NCBI GenBank assembly: GCA_017311185.1
Contig: JAESUZ010002877.1
Span: 487,001 to 551,000 of the forward strand
DNA from: Proteles cristata cristata
Taxonomy: Eukaryota > Chordata > Mammalia > Carnivora > Hyaenidae
Direction: 5' to 3'
DNA: 64,000 nt
The translations under genes and the position numbers were made by a program. Of the stretch, positions 54,965 through 64,000 are shown one piece after another. Position 1 is the first letter of the stretch, and each line of letters begins with the position of its first letter. The notes beneath the pieces are model-generated. The model did no database searches and had not been told where the DNA came from. It saw nothing but the letters and a program-made list of their open reading frames with translations.

Positions 54965-55520
54965 TTATTCTTGTAGGCAGAGTCAGTCGGCAGACATTGC
55001 TTCAATGACTTTACATTCACTTACACCATGTCAGATCCTGGGGGTAAAGTCAGGAACAGAACAGAAAGAATCCTGCTCTAGAGTCTATAGCCGAGAGAGG
55101 GGTGGCCGAAAATAACCAAGTGCGCGCTCCCTCCGGGGCAGGAGCCGGGGTGGTGGGGGCGGGCGGGGGGCGGGGGGCGGGCAGGTCCATGAAGAACAGT
55201 CAAGCAGGCTAAGGAAGCCATGGCACAATGAAGACCACACTGGTCACAAAGGAAGGCCTTTTTGATGAGGTGAGATATGGACAGAGACCCGACTTCATTG
55301 ACAAGCCATGTGGATTTCTGGGGGAGAGCAGTTCAGGAACAGGAGGTGCAAAGGCCCTGAGGCCTGGGGACACATGATGCAGGAGGAGCCAAGAGTCAGT
55401 ATGCCAGAAGCAGAAAGGAGAATATGAGGAGATGCGGTCAGAGGAGGGAAGCAGAGGGAAGTAGAGGGAGGAGTGGGCTCCGCCATGGGGGACCACACTG
55501 GCTCTTGTCAAAACAGGTCC
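54965..55520 (-). mobile_element. L2 LINE 3' region, antisense
   Basis: ccatgtcagatcctgggggt, ggaaggcctttttgatgagg, tgagatatggacagagaccc, aggtgcaaaggccctgaggc follow antisense L2 in order. A G-rich block (55142-55185) lies inside it. Confidence 0.75.
55142..55185 (+). repeat. G-rich tract with G-quadruplex potential
   Basis: At least five G3+ runs separated by one or two bases (ggtgggggcgggcggggggc and onward). Confidence 0.85.
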
Positions 55521-55539
55521 TAGGGAGGAGACAGTAATG

Positions 55540-56090
55540 GGATGTGCCCTCAGCCCTCAAGGGGCTTGCAGCTTGACCCTGTGGCCACTGTACCCCACTC
55601 CCAGCCACTTGTGCATTCTTGGCATCCTGAATTCTCCTCACATCCCCACGAGCCTCAGAGCCATCTGGCAGCAGGTGGGACACTTCAGGGAACCCACTCA
55701 GCACTGTGCCACTCCTTGGATCCAGAGAGAGAAGCAGGGAGAAGGAAAAGTGTGTGCTGACTGCCTACTGCAGGATCAGTCATCAAGACCCCACGGTTAC
55801 ATACCCACCCCCCACTTCACAGGCTGACACCGGGGACAAGAATCATTCCCTTCCCATTAGGACCCAGAAGCACCTTTGTGTTAGCGTCTTTGTGCAACAG
55901 GAACGTACTAAGTGACTCCTGAGCACAGAGTCCTGACTAGTACTTGCGTATCCACACAGGAATGAGACAGTCCCCACCACAGGCCCACAGTCCTGAGGGG
56001 ATACAGACAAGCAAACACACAATGCAAGCACAGTAGGTGAGTTCTGCAATGGGGGCAGAACAGGAGACACTGGGCAGCGGTGTGCTGGCA
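55540..56090 (-). mobile_element. L2 LINE fragments, antisense
   Basis: gccctcaaggggcttgcagc at 55554 and gacagtccccaccacaggcc, acagacaagcaaacacacaa, ctgcaatgggggcagaacag at 55967-56060 are repeated L2 antisense motifs. The sequence between them is not assigned. Confidence 0.5.
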
Positions 56091-56440
56091 AATGTTTAAC
56101 GACTGGCTTTCCAGAAAACTCTGTGTGTGTTCATGACTTTTACTGCTATGAAGGATGCAGAGCACGTAATTTATCCATAATAACAAACCATACCATACGC
56201 TATTATAAATTCCATACAACTAATGGATTTTCACAGAATACTTTTGTTGATTTTTGCTAACACCTGGGTCTTGAGCCAATCCATCGTTCGAACTGACGAG
56301 CAGGTGTGGTTCTGACAGAATATTTGCTGATATTCTTGTTTCTGTTAGTAAGACAAAACTGAGATAAAACGGTATGTTGGGATTTCACTTATTTGTCAGT
56401 GACAGGAACAACTTCTTTGCCCAATTGGATAGCAGTTTTT
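56091..56440. other. Unassigned DNA
   Basis: No feature recognised. Confidence 0.4.
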
Positions 56441-56454
56441 AAATACCAAACGAT

Positions 56455-56650
56455 GGGGCGCCTGGGTGGTGTCCAACCGCGGTTCAGGTCATGATCTCAC
56501 GGTTTGTGAGGTCCACCCCCACCCCCCCCATCCAGCTCTGTGCTCACAGCTCAGAGCCTGGAGCCTGTTTTGGATTCTGTCTCCCTCTCTCTCTGCCCTT
56601 CCCCAACTTGTGTTCTCTCTCTCTCTCTCGAAAATAAATAAACATTTAAT
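56455..56650 (+). mobile_element. Felid SINEC
   Basis: ggggcgcctgggtgg head, then a gap in the A-box region; body cagctcagagcctggagcc. TSD aaataccaaacga / aaatgccaaatga. Confidence 0.95.
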
Positions 56651-56839
56651 AAATGCCAAATGAATATTCCCTGGATTTTTTTTGTACAGTTCACACCGCA
56701 ATGGCTACACACTCTCAAGATTAACCTGCACTTTCTCAATCACTTCCCTAAGTTTAGGCAATCAACAACCCCCGATTTATAGTATTTGCTGGTTTTCATG
56801 GTGTAAATATACACACAAAGGCTGATTTCCAGCTATCAG

Positions 56840-57210
56840 TGTGCTCTGATCTGAATATTTGTGTCTCTCTCAAAATTCATATGTTGAAATCCTAACCCCC
56901 ACAGTGACTGTATTAGGGTGTAGAGCCTTCGGAATATGGTAAGGTCATGAAGGCGGAGCCCTCAAGAATAGGATGAATGCCCTCCTAACAGAGGCTCCAA
57001 GGGGTCCTTTGCCCCCTCTACCATGTGAGGACATAGGAGAAATAAGGTACTGGCTCTACCGCCAGGAAGGGGGCCCTCACCAGAAGACAACCAGCTTGGT
57101 GCCTTCATCCTGGACTTCCAACCTCCAGAAGTATGAGAAATATATTTTTGTTATTTATAAACTACCCAGTCTGACGTATTTTCTTACAGCAGCCCAAACA
57201 GACTAAGACA
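56840..57210 (+). mobile_element. MLT1A-like MaLR LTR
   Basis: Nearly full length: aaaattcatatgttgaaatc, ctaacccccacagtgactgt, ggtgtagagccttcggaata, ctctaccatgtgaggacata, ccagaagtatgagaaatata and a final gactaagaca. Same family as the antisense copy at 2072. Confidence 0.85.
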
Positions 57211-57680
57211 CAGTGTAATATACTAAACAAAGATTCGAGAAGAGGTGCAGAGTAGCCTGCAAAATATATGCTGGTTTCACCACATGGATGCAAGGGATAT
57301 AACTTCAAGAGCATAGGTGATAGCAAAACGTGCTGAAGTAATTAGGAAATGATGAATTTTTAGTATTTATTACCATACGTGAATGTTTAATAATGGCCGA
57401 GTTTAACAGCCCAGCTCGTAAAAGTCCTGAAAATGGAACAATCAGTTCTTTTGAAGCACAAACTGTAGGCAGAGACCAGAGGGGCGGGGCCTGACAAGGC
57501 CAGGTGGGCCCCGGTGAAGGGAATCTCCTAGAAGGAGGTGGGGAAGATGTTATTTTAACAGCTGAGCAAGGAGGTTGTTATTTACAGAGAGTAATTCCTT
57601 TTTCAAGGAATTGATTTGGCCTTGAACTAGGGCAAAAGCCGCGTGTCCAAGTCCAAGGCATGCTGCGGCCTTGAGGCTCT
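57211..57680. other. Unassigned DNA
   Basis: No exon or clear repeat is recognised. Confidence 0.4.
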
Positions 57681-57694
57681 AAAGGAAGGGGAAG

Positions 57695-57899
57695 GGGGTG
57701 CCTGGGTGACTCAGTGGGTTAAGCATCCAACTCCTCATTTTGGCTCAGGTGGTGATCTCAGGGTGGTTCACTCTTCACGTTGCCATGGGCTGGCGGTAGG
57801 GAGCCTGCTTGGGATTATCTTACTCTCCCTTTCTCTCTACCCATCCCCTGCTTACACTACCTCTGTCTCTCTGAAAGTAAATAAACTTTAAAAATAAAT
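57695..57899 (+). mobile_element. Older carnivore SINEC
   Basis: ggtgcctgggtgactcagtg head; the B box is destroyed and the body shortened. Approximate TSD aaaggaaggggaagg / aaaggcagggggagc. Confidence 0.9.
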
Positions 57900-57914
57900 A
57901 AAGGCAGGGGGAGC

Positions 57915-59030
57915 ACTGTGCATGATGGAGGGAGGGGCTTGGAGCCCCCAAGGGATCCAGGTGGAGAGGGAGGCAAAGGGCAAGGAACGGGGAGCTGAGT
58001 TGAGTGCTGGGCACTGCACAGGGGACCCCACCCTAGCACAGTCCCCTCCCTCAAACTTCAGGAAAAGCCACAACAAAGAGGAAAAACACTTGAAGACTTT
58101 AATCTCTTGTGAAAAATGCAGTGAAGAGGCTGAAATTTGTGTCAGGGTTAATGCACACACAGGCCCAGAAGTGGGAGAGCTCCGGGTATTCTGAAAACTG
58201 AAAATGGTTCCTCCCTCAGAGCCCAAGGTGTGAGGTGGGAAGGGGGAGAAAGATAGAGCCCCCAGAAGTCAAGATCACAGTGATGGATCCCGCCTTGTGC
58301 AGCTCAACACTGCAGTATTTTATTCCCACCCACAGGTCCCGGCCTCTTTGACTCCTTTCTGCGGTCACGCCAGGCGTAGACACCCAACAGGCGACCCAGA
58401 CCTTGCAGAGCCCCCACCAGAGTCAGGCTAATGCCCTTGCTGGGCAGGCCTCGATCTCCTTCCCCAGAGGCGGTGGAGAGACAGGACTCAGGCCAAGCTC
58501 CTCCGAAGGGACCACTAACATCTGCCCCTTTGCTAACAATGACTTCTAACGGGCCCCAGGAGCCCCAGAGCCAGGACAGCAAGGATTTTCCCCCCAGCTG
58601 CAGAATGTCCCCTTCTTGGTCTCTTGAAATTCATCCCATGGTGACACAGCAGCTCCGGGCAGTGACTAACCCGGGTTTGAGGTGAGTCTTTCCGTGACGG
58701 GGCAATGAAGCCTTGGAAAAAGCCCCCTTCTACAGCGGGAGTTTCTTCTATCTGCAGTTGGCTCATCCCGAAGTCATAGAATCCTTGCCTTCCTCTTCCC
58801 CATTTTCTAAAGTCCATAAATACCCTGTTCCTGTGGGAAAAGATGAGGGACCTCTCCTGCAAACTCCAGAATCCAGCTCTTCATCACTCTGCTATTTGTC
58901 CCTGAGCACCTGCTCGTCTCCTGCTTCCAGGGGCTTGAGCCACAAGGCCTGTGACCACTGTGTGTTCCCGCCTCCCAGGAGCCCTCCGTCCAGTGGGCAG
59001 GGGGGATGGACAAACTGACAGTTGCAACAC
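57915..59030. other. Unassigned DNA with exon-like signals
   Basis: Repeat-poor. An acceptor-like tattttattcccacccacag (58316-58335) and a strong donor (tttgag|gtgagt, GT at 58682) bracket 346 bases, but all three frames contain stops. A 92-residue minus frame (58304-58582) ends in an Arg/Lys-rich tail without a recognised family. Confidence 0.3.
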
Positions 59031-59160
59031 ACTGTGACATGCGTCCTAACAGAGATCAGCCCAGGGCCCTCAGGGTGGCCTGGAGACTGGGGCAGATTGG
59101 GAAAGGCTGCCCAGAGAAGCACGGGTAGGACAGATGGAACAGATGGAAAAGCATATGCAA
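59031..59160 (-). mobile_element. L2-like fragment, antisense
   Basis: gaaaggctgcccagagaagc, agatggaaaagcatatgcaa resemble antisense L2. Weak. Confidence 0.35.
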
Positions 59161-59194
59161 AGACATGAGAAAAGAAGGCACTTTTGGGCTCTTA

Positions 59195-59533
59195 TGTGTG
59201 GATATTGGTGTGGTGGGCTGGATTCTGTTTACATTTCTACACCCTGATGGACTGGGGCCTGGCTATGGGACTTACTTGTCCAATGAAATTTGAGCAGAAG
59301 TGACACCCATTCATTTCCAGACAGAAATGTGTGGCTCAAGAGCCAGCGTCATCTTTCTCTACCTCTGCAATTGTGGAAACACATGTCAACATAGAGATTC
59401 TACCAGCCTGGATCCCTGAGTGACTGTAACGAACAGAGCCCCCTGCTGGTCTGAACGGCCACGTAGTCAGGAAGAAATGAACTCAATGGCTCCTTTGTTA
59501 CTGCATCATAACCTAGACTGTTCCTAGCTGATA
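59195..59533 (+). mobile_element. MLT1-type MaLR LTR
   Basis: gcagaagtgacacccattca, gatccctgagtgactgtaac, gaacagagccccctgctggt, gttactgcatcataacctag and a final tcctagctgatac match the MLT1 group. Confidence 0.75.
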
Positions 59534-59534
59534 C

Positions 59535-59642
59535 ATTGGCCTGTCTCCAGAGGGCTTATACTGGGGGGTGCCCAGAAATCTGTGCTTTCAGAAAGCACCC
59601 CAGGTAGTGTTTCTGCATGTTGGAGTTTAGGAACCACTGCCC
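59535..59642 (+). mobile_element. MER5A-type MITE fragment
   Basis: tctgtgctttcagaaagcac, cccaggtagtgtttctgc and the terminal taggaaccactg fit MER5A, directly next to the MLT1. Confidence 0.6.
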
Positions 59643-60851
59643 TTAACATTTTGATATCAAGACACTGAAGACCTCTGCCCTGAGAAAGGATTGTTGCTTG
59701 GAGGCTGGCTTGGTCTGAGGCCAAGAATCTTCAGCTGCCGCTGATCAGGTGGCCATGGTGCCTCGGACAGAAGCCAGAGGCTTAAAAGCTCTGTATTACT
59801 TAGAGATCAGGTAACCTTCCTTGGAGCCAGCTCAGTTTGTATAACTCCAGCACAAATCAGACCTCTGCAGCAGGCCCAGATCTGTGCTGAGCTTTTTACG
59901 AGGTGTTCTTCTCCGAGGGAGACCCTTCAGCAATGCACCCCTCCCTAGCCTGGCCCAGGGAGGCTCTTGGGGATATGGTACCAGCCCCCTTTCCTTCAGG
60001 ACAAGGCTGATTCTTAAGAGAATCATGTAAGACTGAGGCCAGGAAGAAGGCTACAACACTAGACCCTGGCAAAGTAGCTGCTGAGTGTACCGAGCTCCCC
60101 AAAGGCTGCAGAGAGATGCATTAAGCTACCTGTAGTAGTGCCCAGACCAGGCCCAGGGGCCCTCCTTGCCACTCACATGCCACTGTCATATGGCTCTCTT
60201 CCTAAACATTGCTCCAAGTTACACATACGCTCAAGAACACGCCATGGCTCCCTATGGCTTCCCACCATGGAATCAGGTGTTAACTTCTTGCTCTGACCTC
60301 CAGACCTTTCCAAGGGGTCTGAGCCCTTGGTCGTATTGCATCATGCCTTTCTAGTCCTTGCCCCCACTGGGTTACCAACCTACCAACATGGGGAGTTCTC
60401 TCCTCCCTCCCTTGTCACTGTAACCCGCCTGTAGCAGGTGCTGCCGATGCCTGCCCCCAGCCACCCTTTCCTAGGCCGGTGCGTCCATTCCCTGGAACAG
60501 GGCACAGAAGGCTGCCCTTTCACCTCAAGGAAGGTCAAGCTTGCAGTGCTGCCCACAGGACCAGGCCGAGGTTACACTTCAGCTGAACCTCATCTTTGTG
60601 TGGTCTCCTCCCTCCTCCCATCCTGTTTTTCTCACTTCCTCACAGACTATTTCCCCAGACAGTACCTCCTCATAAATTACCTGCAGAAGAATTTATGTCT
60701 TGGGTTTTGCTTCCAGGAAGCCTGAGCTACGACTCCCCTGTCATTTGAGAAGTTACCCTGAGGCAATAGTGGCTTCTAACGATATGCCCAGGCAGACCTA
60801 TGCCGGAGGTCACAGAACAGAGAGGCTCACAGCCCAAATTAAGCCATTTAT
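59643..60851. other. Unassigned DNA with weak L2 signals
   Basis: tgctctgacctccagacctt at 60288 and nearby pyrimidine-rich text could be decayed L2 (60150-60400). No gene is recognised. Confidence 0.35.
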
Positions 60852-61035
60852 TTATTTTATCTTTACTTTTTTTTGTTGTTTTTGAAAGAGAGGGAGGGGC
60901 AGAGAGAGAGAATCTTAAGCAGGCTCCACGCTCAGTGTGGTGTCCGACATGGGGCGCGATCCCACAACCCTGAGATCATGACTGAGTGGAAATCAAGAGT
61001 CTGATGCTCAACCAGCTGAGCCACCCAGGCACCCT
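60852..61035 (-). mobile_element. Felid SINEC, antisense
   Basis: T-rich tail side, short GA-rich part, gtggtgtccgacatggggcg and gagccacccaggcaccct head. No clear TSD; the body is shortened. Confidence 0.92.
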
Positions 61036-61847
61036 GAATCACACCAGTTATTGAATCAAGTTAAAACACACAGTGAGAAGGAGAAAGGTAAAGAGACAGG
61101 ACAACCCTACCTGAGTCCAGGGTTACGCAGCATTCATGTACCTCGTCCTCTCCGCCACAGAGCCTTCTCTCCCGCTGGTGTGGCTGCAGAGGTGAGACCT
61201 GAGGGCAGGCCAAGGGCAAGAGCTGGAGGTGGTGCCCGAAGCACACAAACTGCCTCTACTGGGGAAGACTCAAGGTCAAGTATACCTGTTCACACTGCAG
61301 CACCCCAGTGAGCTTGAGCCAGCTGAGCATCCGCTCACCAGCTGTGGGTTTTATCCATGTTTCTTGGAGGTCACCAGGGAGTGGTCAACATAGGAGTGAC
61401 ATTGCTTCAATCTAGAGAAGACGTGATCCCTGCCTCATAAATCCCTAAGGTTTGCTTGGTCTTCTCATTCCTTGTCTGTAAGTAACATTCTCATTTGAGC
61501 TATATTCCACCCATGTATGTTCTATTTATTCTATCTGTGTCTAAAAAATCTCATAAGCCACTTGCTTCTATACTTAATTTCTCTCATTTTCTATAGCAAA
61601 ATTGAATATTCATAAATAACATGGCAAATTCAAGACAGTTCCTTTTTCTGGAATTACCATCTCTTACCCACTGGTCTAAAGAGATTTGTGTCACCCCAAA
61701 TATAAAACCACGTCCTTTAGTAACAGAACTCGGACTCAGCTCAGGTTTTGAGCACTGGTCTGACTAGTTCTAAGTCCAGTGTGCCATGTGATGTGTTGTT
61801 TGGGAACATAGCCTATCTCGCCTACAGATGGTAGGGACCTGCCCTCC
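61036..61847. other. Unassigned DNA
   Basis: No exon or clear repeat is recognised. Confidence 0.4.
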
Positions 61848-61891
61848 CCCACACACACACACACTCACACACACACTCACACGCACACAGT
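61848..61891. repeat. (CA)n microsatellite, interrupted
   Basis: About 20 CA units broken by ctca and cgca. Confidence 0.95.
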
Positions 61892-62075
61892 GCTTGCCCA
61901 GGGTGGGCCCTTGAATGATGTCTGGGGTTCAACTGAATCCATTAGCATTTTAGAAACAGCTCAGCCAGTTTACTTTCCTGCGTCATGATCACTGCACTTA
62001 AAAAGACAGAGGGCAGAAGCAAGCTTCCCCCTCCAGCAAAGCTATGAACAGAGTATGTGCTAAATCCTGGTTTTC

Positions 62076-62283
62076 ATTGGCCAGATTCAGCCTGCAAATA
62101 ACCAGTGTCCTGAGAGCTCTCCAGATTCAAGAAAGCAAACTCCTGCCCCCATGCGACTATAAAACCAGGAGCCTCCATTCCTTTCCAGCTGGTCCACCCA
62201 TCAGCACTAAAAGCTGAGCTTTTACATGTGAAAAGTGCTTGCCAAATTCCCAGAATAGCCGTGGCAGGAAATTGAATAACAAG
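62076..62283 (+). promoter_or_regulatory. Possible TATA promoter and first exon (speculative)
   Basis: An inverted CCAAT box (attgg, 62076-62080) lies 78 bases before ctataaaacc (62158-62167). An expected start near 62188 and a donor aacaag|gtaaaa (GT at 62284) would define an exon of about 96 bases. Spacing is typical, but each motif is common by chance, and the GC content is ordinary. Confidence 0.25.
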
Positions 62284-62603
62284 GTAAAAGTGTAACCCTG
62301 TACTACACCCTTAGTATTGGAGGGGAGAGGGTGGGACAGTCCATTAAGAAATAAAAATCTTACTGTTGGCCAGTCCAGCTCATACACAGAGCTCTACTTG
62401 AGGCTCAAGCCACCAATTCCAATCCACACAGAAGTAACTGGAGATGGACTCACCCTCCTCCGTGGAACAAACCTTCAACTCCACAAAAGGTGTGGGGTCT
62501 TCGTTCTAGCCCTTCTGCTCTGCCCCATAAGAGGTCACCTTTGCCCAGTTAGTAGGAACCTCTCTCCTTTATGCACTTTCTCTTCTTTTCTCTCTCACTT
62601 CAG

Positions 62604-62637
62604 ATGCTTCTGGATGGGGATGACGAAGATGATGATG
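62604..62637 (+). CDS. Candidate 34-base exon, acidic (speculative)
   Basis: A long pyrimidine tract ending ctctctcacttcag precedes the block, and a strong donor (gatgatg|gtaagg) follows. Read from its first base it begins with ATG and encodes MLLDGDDEDDD plus one base. Both splice signals are good. It may instead be a MIR-derived patch, since ggggatgacgaagatgatga resembles the MIR 'aaaatggggataataat' region. Confidence 0.2.
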
Positions 62638-63060
62638 GTAAGGTTCCTGAGAAGATACCCCGAGACCAGCGTGCACCACGTGCTGCTGGGATCGGTGTGC
62701 ACAGAGAGGGAGGAAAAAGAAGCAGGATTGGGCAGAGGGAGAAGTGGAGCCGAGCTGGAAGCCCAACAAAGGCCTCCATCAATCCCATGGAAAGTTCCAG
62801 GACTTGTGTGACGTTTCAGGGTTGTCCCGAGTTGAGGCAAGGGGGCCAGGCCTTTATAGCAACTTGTACATCAGTCGTTGGATGCAGGCCACTCCCAGAA
62901 AGAGGCCCTGGTCTTGGGGCAACATGCTCATCTTCAGCTGGGGCGATGCTTATAAAGGACTCCCAGTGGCTGGGGACAGAAGTCCTCCGTTCCCCAAGTG
63001 CGGACCGGGTGGCACCTCCCAGCTCCCACAACAAGCGCTCATGCCATGCCCAGTCCCGTC
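62638..63060. other. Unassigned DNA
   Basis: Long overlapping frames (up to 178 residues) are present on both strands without domain. Nothing else recognised. Confidence 0.35.
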
Positions 63061-63064
63061 CTAC

Positions 63065-63275
63065 GCCCGCCACATTCTCTCACTTAATCCTCACAGCAAT
63101 CCTATGAGGTAAGCACTAGAAAGGTAGGCACACCTTTCTGTGTGTGGAAACCGATGCACAGAGAAGTTTAGTAACTTGCCTGATGTCACACAGCCACAGA
63201 GTGGTCGAGCCGGGATTTAAACCCAGGAAGTCTGACTCTGATGATCATTTGCCCACCGCTCCTCCTATCTAGAAG
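63065..63275 (-). mobile_element. MIR SINE, antisense
   Basis: ctcacttaatcctcacagca, atcctatgaggtaagcacta, cagagaagtttagtaacttg, gtcacacagccacagagtgg and gggatttaaacccaggaagt are reversed MIR, nearly full length. Confidence 0.9.
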
Positions 63276-63309
63276 AAAGGCCAACAAAAACTGGAGAGGG
63301 ATTTTTCCC

Positions 63310-63375
63310 CCCCAAACATGTAGGACAGTGTCTAGCACATAATAAGCACTCAAAATGTTTTGAATGAATGGATTG
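63310..63375 (+). mobile_element. L2 LINE 3' end
   Basis: acagtgtctagcacataata, agcactcaaaatgttttga and atgaatgg are the L2 terminus. Confidence 0.65.
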
Positions 63376-64000
63376 GTTCACAAAGGGAAAACTCCAGTGC
63401 TGTGTGCTTGGAGAGCAACTAGGTGTCTGGCTCCACTTCTCTGCTCTCTACTCTCTTCCATGGGTGGGCTTCGTCCTCAGGATGGTTTCCATCGAGGTCA
63501 CAAGATAGACCCAGGGCTCCCTGTATCTGTGTCTTTATCAGGAGGAGAGAGATATACTACTATATCCATCAGAAGATGTCAGTGTCATACTCCGCACTTC
63601 ACAATCTGAACTGATCACTGAGGCAATCCATCCCCTGCTTAATGACCCTTACCTACTTCCATTCTGCAGCTGAGGGTTTGGGGTCATTGGCTACCCTCAG
63701 ATCCTGTGGGAGAAGCAGAACAAGAAGAAAGAAGTCCACCGAGAGTGGGGGGCTTGGCTTGGGAGGTTTAAGATAATTCTTTATGCAATTAGATGAACCA
63801 CTTTGTAGAGCCTCGTTAAGCCCTTGTGGCCACACTAGGCCACTTACTCTCTTCCCCCTTTCCCTGCTTTATTTTCCTCATAGCCCTTATCTCTGCCTGG
63901 ACTTCTATTGTGTTTATGTTTCTTTAATTGTTTGATGTCTTTTCTCCGATGGAATAGATGCTCCACAAAAGCAACTATTTTCTTTCATTTATCTCTGAAT
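63376..64000. other. Unassigned DNA to the window edge
   Basis: No exon or clear repeat. The last part (63840-64000) resembles a decayed L2 3' region (ctccacaaaagcaactattt). Confidence 0.35.

Noticed and set aside
58304..58582. 92-residue minus-strand frame as a last coding exon
   Set aside because: AATAAA overlaps the last codons, so polyadenylation would cut at or just after the stop; no homologue is recognised. Kept only as a low-level observation.

Overview
The window is mammalian nuclear DNA, almost certainly from a cat-family carnivore. The main evidence is about 28 copies of a tRNA-derived SINE whose head reads gcctgggtggctcagt, followed by an intact-looking pol III B box (ggttcgagccc), a CT-rich middle and an AATAAA/poly(A) tail. 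The body segment ctgacagctcagagcctgg is typical of the felid SINEC family and differs from dog SINEs. No protein-coding exon can be assigned with confidence. Every open frame I examined is short and lies in a SINE, a simple repeat, GC-rich promoter DNA or unique non-coding sequence.

Layout. 1-8.8 kb: old repeats (MER5-type, L1M antisense interrupted by a Tigger-type transposon, MaLR LTRs), then a layered locus at 6.97-7.66 kb. There an unidentified retrocopy with its own AATAAA, a poly(A) tail turned into (GAAA)21 and a 14-bp target-site duplication (TSD) sits inside an L2 and was itself hit by a SINE. 8.8-20.4 kb: SINE-rich intergenic or intronic DNA with a SINE nested in a SINE (13.3-13.8 kb) and an L1 3' end (17.1-17.6 kb). 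20.4-42.4 kb: sparser in SINEs, mostly L2, MIR, MaLR and Tigger fossils. 42.4-46.2 kb: L1 3'-UTR remnants and MIRs.

46.3-47.3 kb is the most gene-like stretch: a CpG-dense island with a CTCF-like motif, a GC box, a TATA box (47195), a perfect AP-1 heptamer and a good splice donor (47263). It reads as a plus-strand promoter with a short non-coding first exon. 47.3-53.5 kb is SINE-dense, ending in three same-orientation SINEs separated by repeated copies of one target sequence. 53.5-64 kb is mostly L2, MIR and MLT1 fossils. A second possible promoter lies at 62.08-62.28 kb (inverted CCAAT, TATA, donor), with an exon-like 34-bp block at 62604-62637.

Repeat family names are given from recognised consensus wording, not from a database search; boundaries of old elements are approximate. 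The window may lie in or between genes whose coding exons are outside it.
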